A stretch of 27,221 bases of DNA from Gnetum montanum. Its lineage: Eukaryota; Streptophyta; Gnetopsida; Gnetales; Gnetaceae. Location of the stretch: positions 1 through 27,221 of the forward strand of contig MNCI01004861.1 in the NCBI GenBank assembly GCA_015680685.1, written 5' to 3'. Below the pieces are notes generated by a model. That model did not search any database. It was not told the origin of the DNA and worked only from the letters and a program-made list of their open reading frames with translations. Numbering within the stretch: the stretch's first letter is position 1; each line of letters starts with the position of its first letter. Below are positions 1 to 10,539 of this stretch, piece by piece. Both the position numbers and the translations under genes were made by a program.

Positions 1-54
1 AACAGTAGGTTGAGAGTTAACAACCCTTGTGGCATTACGTTACTGCAGCTAGGT

Positions 55-2333
55 AGGGATTTCACCTTGCATAGTTGGAGCAGGTGGTAGTGGAGCTATT
101 GGTGGAAGAGATGTGGCCAAATGAGAAGGATGATATGCTTGCAGAATATCACCTCTAGAAGAGGGAGTCACATAATACTCATGGGCTTGGTAGTGAGTTT
201 GAGGAGTGATGTGACCAGTAAAGTCATGTGGGGAGATTGGCTGCAACACATAATATCCATACGGGTTGGGTTTCCAGTAAGGATATTTTTTCCTTTGTGC
301 TGGCATTCCCCATGATTGTGGGCATTTCCACTATTGATATTGCTCAATCGGTTGTGAGTTCCACTAGGATAATACATTAAGGATTGGTGGAACTGTCTTG
401 AGTTACCTTGAGGGTAAGATAACCTTCAGGGTGTTTGCCGTTTGTTCAATCACGGGTTGAGTGCATAAAGCCTAGACTCCTACAGATGTGATATTATAGG
501 GCAACATCTCTTAGGATGGTCATATTAACATATCTTGCATCCACTATCATTATCTATTTTCAAATCCACAGCCTCTTCAATGATGGCAACTTTGTCCTTA
601 CCCTTGTTATGTGCATGTTTAGCTTCTCTTTTTTTTTCCTTTTTCATGATCACTACCTTGATCTCTAGACTCCTCTACTATTTTAAGAATAGTTTGAAAT
701 CTATTGTCTAGGGAATCCCACATTTGATCTACCTTTGCCGAAACTTCTGATGTCATCTTTTAGATAGGCAAATTTTTCCTATTCACCATCTCTTCGAGTG
801 GTGACTCTTCTTCATCCTCACAAAATCTTACTCCCCTCTTATGGAGGGAAGGATCTTAGTTATACTCTTGGACATAAGCTTACTCCAATAGTCTTTGAAT
901 TTGATGGGACATAAGCTCGAATAGTCTCCCTTGGGCATAAGTCCCAAGGGTTTTTCTCGTTTCATGGCATGACCCCTTTGCAAATAACCATGGCTAGGAC
1001 AACGATGTAATAGTTCATAGTATCGGTCCATGGTAGCATCCAAGGGTTCATGCCTCCTTGTTTCTAGCCTTGGATTTGCTTTTGTGGGTTGGACACTCAG
1101 GAGTACATTTGGTACTTATCATTGAATAATTCAAACATAGTACTCCATCTACAAATAGATTCTAGTTCTAAGGAACAACTTAAGTTTTTGCCATTCATTC
1201 TCTATGTTTTGTAAGGCACATGCATCATGGAATGCTTGTAAATGATTCTAAGGATCAGCGTTGTATCTTGCTTCAAATTGTGGGATATTGTTAATATCTA
1301 ATTTCTTGATCCTACTATCTTTTTGGTGCCTTGTTGGAATTCTAACAGCCTCAGTTATGTCTAACATACTTCGAGTAGCGAGTAGGGGTTCATCGTGATC
1401 ATCTCACCCATGGCTTATATGATGCCTACGTTGTTTCCTACTCTCCCTTCTTCTATGTCGTGACTCTCTAGAGTGCCCTCGTCCCCTTTCCTGGCTGTTT
1501 CGTCTATGAATTCCACTTTGCCTACCTTTATCCCCATTGTATTTTTCTTTATGATCATGTCTAGATATTGAAGGAGAGGGTGAAGAAGATGATGAAGGTG
1601 AAGAAGAAGGGGAACCATCACCATGACAGTGTCTGCTACCTTTTCTTCTATGGTCTTGGCCCCGATCGTGATTGTGATCAGAATGTCCACCTTTATCATG
1701 AGTTTGTGTCCCTTTTTCAGATCCTTTGTGCCCATGGGTATTAGAACTTGGGTTATGAATAGTGGAATGAAGGTTCTGATACACAACCCCTTGGCCAAAG
1801 TCAACGGGAGGAACATCGTTGTGTGGACGACTGTCTGAGGTAGGTTCACCATCCTTATTTTTGCTTAAGACATGTGGAACACCCTAGGACCACTTACCCT
1901 TCAAATACTTATGATGTCTCTCCTGTTGCAAGTCCCTTTGATGTTGTGCCTCCATGGGATAGTACTCTCTTGAGTCATGGTCTTGCACAATGTACTCTGC
2001 ATGTAAGTGTTGCATGCTAATTCATGTGAGAGCATGAAGAAGCATGCTTGGGATTGAACGATTAGGAGGTAACACTATGTTACTTTCTAAGTATCGCCAA
2101 TGTAGTTATTCATCTTGATGAAGGATAAAGGTGAAGTCTGGTATATACTCATCAAGATGAATATATACCACTCTAACTTGTTGAGGGATTGGCAAATCAA
2201 CGTCATGTGTATTACGCCATCGATTGTTTCCTATTTTAGACCTAGGTGGTGAGGTGCTTTCGTACAAAAAAGGAGGCATACTTGTCTGTTCAATGTGCAA
2301 TGTATTCTTTTTTATTATTTTCTTAATCAACAT
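55..2333 (-). pseudogene. gag: gag pseudogene of element 1
   Basis: This is the retrotransposon structural protein (capsid/nucleocapsid region), broken by stops and indels. In order on the minus strand: an N-terminal segment (2333-2106, with VYIHLDEYIPDFTFILHQDE followed by a stop); a Ser/Arg/His-rich low-complexity stretch (about 1404-1784); the capsid-like core at about 1130-1330 (NNIPQFEA, HLQAFHDACALQN, QKLKLF); a basic linker; a knuckle near 498-540 (C-K-I-C-stop-Y-D-H...C-C); and a Pro/Tyr-rich tail ending at the stop near 55 (PPIAPLPPAP). Compared with the copy at 24505-26745, this one lacks a short piece after QKLKLF that encodes the WYYS part of the domain. The knuckle stop is TAA where the other copy has CAA (Gln). 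The start is uncertain; 2333 is the first Met of the readable segment. Confidence 0.8.
498..540 (-). other. CX2CX3HX4C-type zinc knuckle of gag (element 1 copy)
   Basis: The minus-strand reading gives Cys-Lys-Ile-Cys, a stop, Tyr-Asp-His, then Pro-Lys-Arg-Cys-Cys-Pro. Spacing matches the nucleocapsid knuckle of plant gypsy gags with three residues between the second Cys and the His. The stop falls where the plus-strand copy near 26213 has Gln. RNA binding is inferred from the family. Confidence 0.6.
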
Positions 2334-2394
2334 TAAGAGTTAATTCCAATGATGTGAATGATTTCCTAAGTTCTAATTAGTGCATAAACAACTA

Positions 2395-2415
2395 AGTCCC
2401 TGGCAATGGCGCCAA
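2395..2415 (-). other. Primer-binding site, tRNA-Asp type (element 1)
   Basis: Immediately inside the LTR end, the minus strand reads TTGGCGCCATTGCCAGGGA. From memory, Athila/Tat elements use a tRNA-Asp complement with CG where this copy has CA in two places. Both differences are what CpG deamination would give. The position directly after the LTR terminus fixes the orientation of element 1. Confidence 0.75.
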
Positions 2416-3172
2416 TGATGAGCAGTGAGGTACCCCTACGCTCAACCATATGAATACAAGCATTTCACACACGATCCAGTTGAATTCCAAGGACTAAGTG
2501 CTTATGCACCCTTGTGAAACAAGGATAGGTTGGTTGATTGTTGTCTTCCCAAGCTTACCTGTATTTCACGATTGTATGGTTAAGTAAGCTTAAGGCATAT
2601 GATTTTTATAGCTCTTATGTTTATATGTTTTGCACTAGTAGGGAAGGAGAGAGGTAACTAAGTGACTAATTTAACTTAACTACTCATTAGCGAAGTTCTA
2701 ACTAATCCTTACACTAGCATCCGTTCCCACTTGTCGTACATATCCTGAACTAGTGCAACACTGCTGGGATTACCAAACGCTAATCGTTACTAGGTTACTA
2801 AGCGTTACACGCATGTTCGAAGTGGTCATGCTTGTGTAATTTAATGATTTGCTTAATTGATCAAAATGAATTGTTGTGCTAATAAAAAAAATGTAAAGTG
2901 CATAAAATAAAATAAAATAAATGCATAAGAAAATAAAATAAAAGAAATGTGTAAGAAAACAAATCTCAAGTGCTGCAAGGATGAATCGAAGAGCTCATCT
3001 TTATTGCCATACATAAGGTGTGCTTAGGTACACAATGCTCAAATAAAGATCTGTCTACACTTAGAGCCCTTGCTACAGGCCCTTGGAAAATACTCTAACT
3101 TTCAAACAGAATACAAGAGTTTCGCTACTTGACTGCTGAAAAGACTTCCTTCCAATTGTGCGCTTGGGCATT

Positions 3173-3182
3173 GTATTTATAG
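3173..3182 (-). promoter_or_regulatory. TATA box of element 1 LTR
   Basis: The minus-strand CTATAAATAC lies just downstream of the U3 array. The same site sits at the same relative place in the LTRs at 14728-15698 and 12655-13530. It is the likely core promoter at the U3/R boundary, inferred from position and cross-copy conservation. Confidence 0.6.
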
Positions 3183-3189
3183 GCTTGGG

Positions 3190-3327
3190 AGCAACTACTC
3201 TAATAATTAGAGTAACCTCCCTCATAATTAGAATAATTGTTAAAGTAACTTCTAGAATAACCACTCTAATAATTAGAATAAACCGCTAGAGTAACTACTC
3301 TAATAATTAGAATAAATACTCTCATCA
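3190..3327 (-). repeat. U3 minisatellite-like array (element 1 LTR)
   Basis: Repeated ACTCTAATAATTAGAATAA blocks are separated by GCTAGAGTAAC-like spacers. The core TCTAATAATTAGA is nearly palindromic. A longer version lies at 15515-15698 in the related LTR. It lies upstream of the TATA box in element sense, where enhancer repeats would be expected. Confidence 0.7.
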
Positions 3328-3769
3328 ACTGGTATGGATTAAATGCCAATAATCATCTTAAAATCACATGTATTTTGAATATGGTTGCAATTGATTACAC
3401 ACATGCTATATTCATTCCTTGACTGATAGGCACAATCATTGCTCTATCCTCAGTGAGCATCTTTGATCATCATCATTTATCATACTTATTCTGTTTCTCA
3501 CTCTAAGAACACATATATAAATAATATAAAAAGTTAATTTGATCATAATTGAGGTAGGTAGACTAGTGGTATAGAATTTGAATAATAAAATAGAGGTTGG
3601 AAATTTAAGTTTCCAACCACCAAAGTTAAATATTTTGGTTTTATAATTTTTTCTTTACGTAGAAAGAGTTAAAATTTTTTCTACAATTTTTTCCATGGTG
3701 CATACATGTTCCATGCAATGGGCATGTGTATGGACATGAGTATACATATGCATTAGTAGTAGCAATAAA
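3328..3769. other. No gene seen; AT-rich flank upstream of plus-strand integrase remnant
   Basis: I see no coding match or repeat here on either strand. The right part probably belongs to the same degraded plus-strand element as 3770-5808, since integrase-linked sequence begins soon after, but I cannot read RT or RNase H in it. Confidence 0.4.
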
Positions 3770-4409
3770 AATGTACTAAGAAGAAGTCAAGAAGAAGACA
3801 ACTCAATGGAGTTAAGAAGAAAAGAAGTCTTTTCTAAGAAGCATCTCAAAGTATATTTGGAATGAACCATATTTATATCAAATCTGTAAGGACAACGTGG
3901 CAAGAAGATGTGTGGCAAAAAAAGAAGAATAACAAAAAATCCCAAGCATGCATCATGATAACCTTAGTTGTAGACATTTTGATAGTTGTACAATAGCTAT
4001 AAAAATACTATAAAGTGGGTTTTATTAGCTCACTATTTTTAAAGATGCTAACATATATATCCAAGGATGTGACAAGTATCAACACTTAGGGGAAATGACA
4101 AGAAGACGAGAGATGCCACTTATTCCCATCTTAATAACAAAACCTTTAAATGTATGAGGTATCAACTTTTTAGGACCATTCCCACCTTCCAATAGATGCT
4201 AGTATATTTTAGTATGTATAGATTATGTTAGTACATGGGTAGAGGCTAAAGCTACTCCAACAAATGATGTTAAGGTAGTTGTAGCTTTTCTAAGAGAATA
4301 CATTTTAACATAATTTGGGATTCCAAGAATAATCATAAGTGATCAAGAAATCCATTTTGTAAATAAAATAATGAAGAAATTCCTTAAGTCTTGTGAAATT
4401 CAACATAAG

Positions 4410-4414
4410 ATAGT
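4410..4414. repeat. Left target-site duplication of solo LTR (ATAGT)
   Basis: The five bases before TGATGAG are ATAGT. The five after the LTR (5077-5081) are ATAAT, one transition apart. A 5-bp duplication is the rule for gypsy elements. Confidence 0.7.
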
Positions 4415-5076
4415 TGATGAGTCACAGTCTGCCAGGCCCTGATATCCGGTATGCAATATCAGGTACGTGATATTGTAGGCTTGGAAACGATGTCAAATAT
4501 CTGATATTGCTATTCACGTGTTAGCCTATATATACAGCATTGAGGCACATAGTAGAAGAAGTTCAAGGGGGGAGTTTTTAGTCAATTTTTAGTTTTCAGT
4601 TCTTATAGTCAGTTTTAGTGTTCTTTCCAAGTGCATGCCCACAGTGTGATGCTTGTAATTGTATGGAACCTTTGTTCAAGTGTGATGTATTTGGATATGC
4701 ACAAAATCGACAATAAAGATCGAGATTACTCCATCATTGCAGCATTCACATAGCTTTTAATTGTTTTAATTGTTAATTATTTATTGTTATTTTCTTAGTT
4801 AATATTTCTTTTATTGTCATTTACTATTCCTGTTATTAACGCAGAATGAGTATGTCTTAATCACGAACATTTAANTAGGGATCACATCACACACCTCACT
4901 TCGGACCAAACCATATGAGACAAAGTAAATACTAGTCCAAGTGGAAAGATAGCGAACTATGATCAATGTATAATCATATAGGTGCCACAACTAGTCCATT
5001 CGCAAAGTTCAACTAGATTGTGTGTACAAACTCATATTTGTATGATTGAGCGTAGGGGGTACCTTGCCACTCATCA
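4415..5076 (+). repeat. Solo LTR (662 bp) inserted in integrase pseudogene
   Basis: It starts TGATGAGTCACAG and ends TTGCCACTCATCA, with the same 7-bp terminal inverted repeat as the other LTRs. No PBS follows; integrase coding resumes at once. Its last ~200 bp matches the end of the LTRs at 6956-7853 and 12655-13530 (read in reverse). It carries a CTATATATA box near 4526-4535, AATAAAG at 4712, and GATATC/GATATTG motifs near 4437-4508 upstream of the TATA. One ambiguous base lies near 4875. Formation by recombination between two LTRs of a full element is inferred. Confidence 0.85.
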
Positions 5077-5081
5077 ATAAT
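5077..5081. repeat. Right target-site duplication of solo LTR (ATAAT)
   Basis: Pairs with ATAGT at 4410-4414, a 4 of 5 match. Confidence 0.7.
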
Positions 5082-5808
5082 CATTGGCTATCATCCTCAA
5101 ATAAATCGTTAAGCTGATAATGCTAATAGAATCATTCTAAAGATCTCAAGTAAAACCATTTGTGCCAAAAAGAAAGATTAATTTAGAAAATTACAAGATG
5201 AGCTTTGGGCTTATAGGATTACTTATAAACCAAACGTAGGATACTTACCCTATAAATTAGTTTATGGTAAATAATTTTATTTCTTGTTGAAATAAAATAC
5301 CAATCCCTAAGATTAGCATATCAACTTAGCTTTGAAGAGGAAATGAATCAAGACTTTAGAGTGATCCAACTACATGAACTTAATGAAGTATGCATGAATG
5401 CACTTGATAAAAAAAGAATAATTAAGAAAAAAATAAAGTACATGCATGATAAAAATATGCTAAAGAAGCACTTCTCTGAAGGAGATAAAGTCTTATTATA
5501 TAATATGAGATTTCATAAATTCCAAGGAAATTGACAACTTAGTGGGAAGACTATACTTAGTATTACAACCCCATAGCAATGGTAGTGTCCTAATTGCATC
5601 CATAGAAGATCCCTCTATCACACTCCTAGTAAATGGCCAAAGACTTAAGCATTACCATCAACATCAAATAAAAGAACCAGGAGAGGATGAGTTAGTAGAA
5701 TTAAGTGATCCTAACTACACTATAGAGGAACCATGTGATGAAAATGCCGAAGTAGAGGTTAAAGCTATAGAGAATAATTTCAAGCAAGTATCTTATTCCA
5801 TAATTTAA

Positions 5809-6955
5809 AAATAATTAAGGAATAACCAATAGTATACAACTTTCAACTTGGAAAAATGTAGAGGATAATAGGAAATTCTATTGTTAGTTGGTACTCTAAA
5901 GAATTTAGTAGCATCATGTCTAGAATGTAAGGGAGAAGGATAACACCTCCTACCTTGAGATAGGTCAGTTTAAACCCAAAATCCATCTAAGGGTAAGCCT
6001 TAGATTAATAAACAAATAACTCACACATAATTAATTCTATTGTTTTTTTTAAAACATTACTTAGGTTTAGCATTCCTCAAGTCAAGGGAAAAATAGCTAA
6101 GTATAGGTTAATGTTTAAAAGTTTATGATTTCGATTAGTTACCTACTTGGATAGTAAATAAGGTAGAAAGGGCATGTTATATTGGGGTTAGCATCTAAGG
6201 TGGTAAAAGCATTTAACAATATGAAACAAGAATAGTGCCCATGTGAGCAACCCATAGAATTAAACAAATACAAAATAAAATTTTCTTCCACAAGAACCTC
6301 ATGGTTGAAGTAGGAAGAGTATAGATATTCTTTAAAAAAAAAAGAAAAAAAAAAGAAAAAAAAGAGAGTTTTGATTAAAAAATGAAAAAAAATATTGAAA
6401 ATAAGAGAAAAGCAAGAAAAAATGACCTTACAAGAACCTTCAACCATGAGCAGAGCCACATTTCCACAAAAACTTTATAGTTGGAATAATGCTAAAAGCT
6501 CACATTTCCAAGCATTCCATAAGAATCCCCTCCTATGAATAGAGTGACTATGTGTGGAGCAGTGATAACCAAAACCTACTCAAGATGCCACAAACCTCGA
6601 GCTAAGATATAATATTGTATGAGAAGGATTGACTCATCTAAGTATTTTAATGGACATTCTCACATCTAACCATTTCCCTTACTTGGCTTATTTAGTCTTC
6701 TAGCTTGTGATTACTTCATACCTCAAGGAATGTTGTTCTTTTCTTTATCAAGAATTTCTTTCCTAAGTATTCTTTAGTTCTATTTCACTTTTCCATTTTT
6801 AGTTATATTCCTCCACTATCCTTTCAACCATGACAACTATCATATCCACACATAATTAAAACTCTTTGACCCTTCAATTATTTCCCAACATGCCTTCCAT
6901 AGGAGTTAGTGGTTGAGATTCCTACTATGGCTAAGCACTATGGATACTAAATATT
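5809..6955. other. No gene seen; probable 3' region of the plus-strand Athila-like element
   Basis: The stretch directly follows the integrase C-terminus and ends at the next LTR. Translation in all frames is short and shows no family I recognise. An open frame on the minus strand (6459-6139) is an artefact of an A-rich tract. In Athila elements a long non-coding or env-like region lies here; I see no env-like protein. Confidence 0.4.
6331..6368 (+). repeat. Purine (A-rich) tract
   Basis: Runs of A broken by single G residues, ending in AGAGAG. It is a low-complexity tract in the 3' part of the plus-strand element. It is not adjacent to a plus-strand LTR, so I do not call it a polypurine tract primer. 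Confidence 0.6.
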
Positions 6956-7853
6956 TGATGAGTAGTGGGTATGCCCTATGCCCAACCATAAAAATCATAA
7001 TTATTCATGCACAATCCAACCAAATTTTGTAGATGGGACTAGTTTTGACATCTAGATTGTTAAGCATTGATCGTAGGATGCTATCTTTCCACTTGGACTA
7101 GTGATAGCTTTTTCACATATGGTTTAGTCCAAAGTAAGACATATGATAATTGATGTTTTTTGGCCTTTAATACTTCTAGTTATGAACATGATGAAAGTTA
7201 AGAATAATAATCTAAATCTAAGTAATGGTAGTAACGTAAATCTACTCTAGCCTATAGTGATGAGCATTTGATCCTAGCTTACCATACACATCTTAGGCTC
7301 ATGTAACTATTATTAGGATTACCAAGCATTATGCTACTAAGTGAACCAAGTAATAAAACTACCGAGATTACCAAATTATTACACTTAAATGCTCAAAACC
7401 AGTCGTACTCATTCCTCTTTACTAATGAATAAGTAAAGTAAAATAGTTAGAAATGTAAATGATTAAACTAAGAAAATAACAAAACTTATGCTAAGTAAAA
7501 TAGTAAAACTAAGTAAATGCTTCAATGATGAAAGCAATCTTGATATTTATTTCTAGTCATGAACTGTGCCCAAGTACACTTCACTCGAATAAAGATTCTG
7601 TATAATTACTCAACATCATACTATGGGCATTCACTTTATTGCTAAAAGTATGGAAACAAATTGCAAGATTCTACCTAAGGATGGAATGAAACCTATGTGG
7701 ATTGTGCACCCAAGTAATGTACTTATAGGTAGGCACACATCCTATGATATCGGATATTTGATGATGTAGCATGTGCTCTGATATCAGGGCTCCAATATCA
7801 GATCCTCGATATCAGATACTTGATATCTTAGCTAACAAAAATTCATCTTATCA
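6956..7853 (-). repeat. 3' LTR of element 2 (898 bp)
   Basis: Bounded by TGATGAGTAGTGGG at 6956 and CATCTTATCA at 7853. Closely similar throughout to 12655-13530. The U3 part (about 7740-7830) is dense in GATATC motifs. On the minus strand CTATAAGTAC near 7729-7738 is the TATA-like site. The inner side abuts a G-rich purine stretch on the sense strand at 7854-7866. Confidence 0.85.
7740..7835 (-). repeat. U3 GATATC motif cluster (element 2, 3' LTR)
   Basis: Several copies of GATATC, ATATCAGAT or close variants occur within about 95 bp, upstream of the LTR TATA site in element sense. The cluster recurs in the partner LTR (13435-13506) and, more loosely, in the solo LTR (4437-4508). Confidence 0.6.
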
Positions 7854-7866
7854 TATCCCCATGACT
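7854..7866 (-). other. Polypurine-tract-like site (element 2)
   Basis: On the minus strand AGTCATGGGGATA directly precedes TGATAAG, the LTR start. The equivalent site of element 3 at 15699-15710 reads GTCATGGGGGTA. Position and G-run fit the plus-strand primer of an LTR element. Confidence 0.55.
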
Positions 7867-9298
7867 AACTGAAAACTCATCCTTGAATAAATAAAATGAG
7901 GAATAAGTTCTTTACAAAATATTGGAAAGGTATGGAATTATTGACTAACTACTAACTAACTTTGAGTGCCATAGTGGTTAGTACAAAAATGACATAGTTA
8001 CATGACAAAGAAAAAACAAAATTTCAAGTGGATATTTTTAGTACAAAATGATAAAAATATTGGATAATCATTGAAGTTTACAACATGTTTTGGAGGTCTT
8101 CAAAATTTTGCTAAAGATGAATCTTCTTGTTATTGCTAGTAATGGCAGACTTTCAACCTTGGTTGTTATGTCTATGCTTCTTTGGTTATGTAGAACATTC
8201 TTGAAATATGGACTAAAATCTCTTCTCACCATCCCATGGATCATGCAATCATGTGATGTTTGAGAGATTATCTTGTATGTGCTACTATTTTTCCATGGGC
8301 ATATCCTCAGTTGTTCCTTTCTTGGCTTTGTTTTCATGCTTTGCAAAAGACTTTCTTCCTTAGGCATCCTTTCTAGCATCACTTGCAGTCACCAAAGAAT
8401 CAATATTAGTTTGGGTAAATTTTCCTTAATAAGTAACACTTTTCAAATCCCTTAGTTTGTGTTTAAGCATAAGGTGATGACAATGTACTATGCTCAAGGC
8501 TATGAGGTAAGTAAAATCATCAAGCTATTCACCTTAATTTGATCAATCACTATTAGTTACCATAATGTTCAAAAATAGAATGTTGGAAAAATTTCAAAAA
8601 TTTCAAAGAAAGCATCCCTAGCCTCCATAACTAATAAGTATAACTTTGGAAGTGAACAAGTTATCGAATAATTAAAACCAAAGGTCCAATGTAGAAGATG
8701 GCCAAGAAAGTTTTTGAAAGTTGAAGGATATTGAGATAGAGAAGTAGGAAAAATTAATTAAATTTGATGAGAAGTAGTTCCAAAAGCATGCATAAATTCA
8801 GAGAAACCATCACTAATGTTGTGGAAGATGTAAAGGTTAGTTCAAAGCCATGATGAACAAAAGTTATGCAAATGGGTCCTTCCCAAAGCAGGCTCCCTCC
8901 ATAATGTCCTTGCATAACCACTTCTAAAGATATCTATGGACACCTTAGAAGTTAAATGTAGATAATGGTTTTGTTCTAAATGACAACAACTACCTTGGTT
9001 GGGATCTTTCACTCTCTTACACAAAATCAAAAAGCTCATAATTGTATGTAGTAGTGAGGTGAATGATGGAATGAGAATGGAGTAAAAAGATAGGGATGTA
9101 AGATACTTAACCATGTCCACAATAGGTTTTTGTGTTAAGTGTGATTAAAATGAACAACATACTTATCCATCCAAGTTTTATACCAAGTCCATAACATTAA
9201 TAGTGATCTTGCATGAATGTGTTCCTTCCTACTGACCATCATGAGTCCACAATCACCACAGAGAACAATCATCACTCCAAAAAGAGAAGAAAAGAGAA

Positions 9299-9480
9299 GA
9301 AGGAAGGGCCTTAGTTAGAGAGGAGCCTTCATGCATGGGTAACATGTCTTTCTAGCCCCATAACTACTGCTTATAGCCCATTATTATGTCTAAGGGATGT
9401 TCTTTGAATTCTCATTATTGTTTTCTTTTGGATTTTATATTTTCATGAGCTTGGATGGGAACCACACCACGCAAAGACTT
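9299..9480 (-). repeat. Conserved block of the 3' non-coding region, copy 1
   Basis: Contains GGGCCTTAGTTAGAG, CATGGGTAACATGTCTTTC, TATTATGTCTAAGG and CACGCAAAGACTT, all repeated in the same order at 16905-17085. It is the best-preserved part of this region between elements 2 and 3. Confidence 0.75.
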
Positions 9481-9837
9481 TTAGCTTTCTATTATTGGTT
9501 GATAGAAAAGTGATGATATGTTCCATGAGGAGTCATAAACCACACAAAGGAAGTCAATAAGGAAATCCAAAAAATCCCCTTGATGTCACACCTTTACCAT
9601 TCCCACTTGGTTGTTTCCTGTTTCTTCAAGGTATAATGAGCATTAATTGATTTTAGTTTCATGAAAGATGAACCAAATTGCTTCCATGACCAAATATATT
9701 TTTATTTAGAGAATTGGAGGGATGGATGAGGTGGTCTTAGTACTTTACACAATTACTTATCCAATCAACTTGATAGCATAGCAGAAAAACCCAACATATA
9801 GCATTGACTTGTACATCATGAGTAGCAATATTATTAA

Positions 9838-9990
9838 CAAAAACATAAAAAGAGATTCATAAAAAATAAAGAAAATGACTAAAGAAAAGAGAAAAATATA
9901 AAGAAAAAAATATTAAGAAATGAAAAACATATGAAGAATCAGAAAATTTTGGAAGAAATAGAGAAATGATAAAAAATTGTGAAACAAAAA
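9838..9990. repeat. A-rich low-complexity tract
   Basis: Mostly A with scattered G (AAAGAAAA, AAATATAAAG). A similar tract lies at 17470-17600 in element 3 beside the end of pol, so it is T-rich on the sense strand just after the pol position. Confidence 0.6.
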
Positions 9991-10140
9991 ATGTGAACAA
10001 AACACTTATTAGTTCCTAATTCATAATGGGGCATCTTCCCCACAACTAAGCGTAAAGGTGGGACAAGAGCTAATAAGTGGATTGGATGCCTCCATGCACT
10101 GTTTAAATGGTTTTGGACTCCCATTTCCAAGCCACTAGGT

Positions 10141-10539
10141 GTCGTCTAATTTAGTGGCTACTGTGTAGACCTATTTTTGCTCACACACTTATTTTTGAAG
10201 TTTATGATGAATCGGTATAGGGGTTGTGTTAATATTTCAAACTTCTGGCCCACAACTACACCTTTCTTCATTATTAGTGATGCATGGATTCTTCTATCTC
10301 TCCAGATTGATAGGTTCATCTTTTATGTCTTATGTTGGAGTGGTGATGGTTATTGGATTTTGCATATGATCAAGAGACATCATTTTTGAGAGGAAGGGTG
10401 TTGCACTAGATTGTCCTTGTGCAGGTTTCGATGTGCCAGTAGCTCTCTAAGTTTTACACTGATGCATGGGAACCATCCTAAAGAAAAGACCTTTTCAAGG
10501 TTGTGGTGAAGATCTACTAGCCTTATCATTTTTATGTAT
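10141..10539. other. Unassigned segment between gag and the 3' region of element 2
   Basis: Where element 3 has integrase and the rest of pol, this copy has about 400 bp with no retroviral motif on either strand. A 70-codon frame (10177-10389 plus) resembles nothing I know and is probably chance. It likely contains the deletion junction. Confidence 0.45.

Larger units (their letters stand above)
1..3327 (-). mobile_element. Element 1: Ty3/gypsy (Athila/Tat-like) retrotransposon, 5' part, cut by left window edge
   Basis: Read on the minus strand, the order is 5' LTR (3327 to 2416), a primer-binding site directly after it, then a decayed gag that continues to the window edge. Pol and the 3' LTR would lie outside the window, so the insertion's target duplication cannot be tested. 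Its LTR is of the same subtype as the one at 14728-15698, including the U3 CTAATAATTAG array, and its gag is homologous to those at 10540-12547 and 24505-26745. I infer an old, inactive copy because the gag has stops and at least one deletion. Confidence 0.85.
2416..3327 (-). repeat. 5' LTR of element 1 (912 bp)
   Basis: Both ends are defined by TGATGAG...CTCATCA and by the adjacent PBS at 2395-2415. It is strongly similar along its length to 14728-15698, and its 3' end (in element sense) matches the fragment 19455-19819 read in reverse. On the minus strand it holds a TATA-like CTATAAATAC near 3173-3182 and an AATAAAG signal near 3000-3005. The U3 end (3190-3327) carries a short repeat array. 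Solo or paired status cannot be told because the partner LTR is outside the window. Confidence 0.85.
3770..5808 (+). pseudogene. Athila-like Ty3/gypsy integrase pseudogene, interrupted by a solo LTR
   Basis: Integrase would insert the retroelement cDNA. Left part (to 4414), one frame with stops: YIWNEPYLYQIC, RRC, a degraded H2C2 zinc-binding region (H..H..SGFY-stop..C..C), then GINFLGPFPPS, YILVCIDYVSTWVEAKATP and RIIISDQEIHF. Right part (from 5077): GYHPQINR, LQDELWAYRITYKP, then a C-terminal domain in two frames with ASIEDPS, LLVNGQRLKHYHQHQIKE and an acidic tail ending at a TAA at 5806-5808. In the catalytic triad the first Asp is now Asn (GINF for GIDF), the second Asp remains, and the Glu position (NRIILK for NREIK) is lost. 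Stops at GFYW and VWGI are Trp codons changed to TAG and TGA. Removing 4415-5076 plus one target duplication rejoins the reading frame. Confidence 0.85.
7854..10140 (-). other. Long 3' non-coding region of element 2
   Basis: This region is homologous in blocks to 15699-17618 of element 3. Clear matches are the first ~100 bp (ACTCATCC..TTACAAAATATTGG), a block around 8868-8900 (AAATGGGTCCT, matching 16487), the block 9299-9480, and an A-rich tract with a CCCC(A/C)ATGACTAAG-like end at about 10036. Open frames here (for example 8382-8068 minus) have no counterpart in element 3, so I read the region as non-coding. Confidence 0.65.

Noticed and set aside
1623-1838. 71-codon plus-strand frame
   Set aside because: It is antisense to the better-supported gag and has no features of its own.
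2416-2480. Target-site duplications for elements 2 and 3
   Set aside because: The bases flanking element 2 (ATATT, TGGTT) do not match, and elements 1, 3 and 5 lack one end in the window.
6139-6459. 106-codon minus-strand frame with a hydrophobic, Phe-rich stretch resembling a membrane protein
   Set aside because: The Phe run is the translation of the A-rich tract at 6331-6368 read in reverse. No homology is seen.
7740-7835. GATATC cluster as a CRISPR-like array
   Set aside because: Repeats are short, irregular and within an LTR U3; spacing and length do not fit CRISPR and the context is eukaryotic.
8068-8382. 104-codon minus-strand frame as a possible env-like ORF of element 2
   Set aside because: The homologous region of element 3 has no matching frame and the protein shows no signal peptide or membrane segment.
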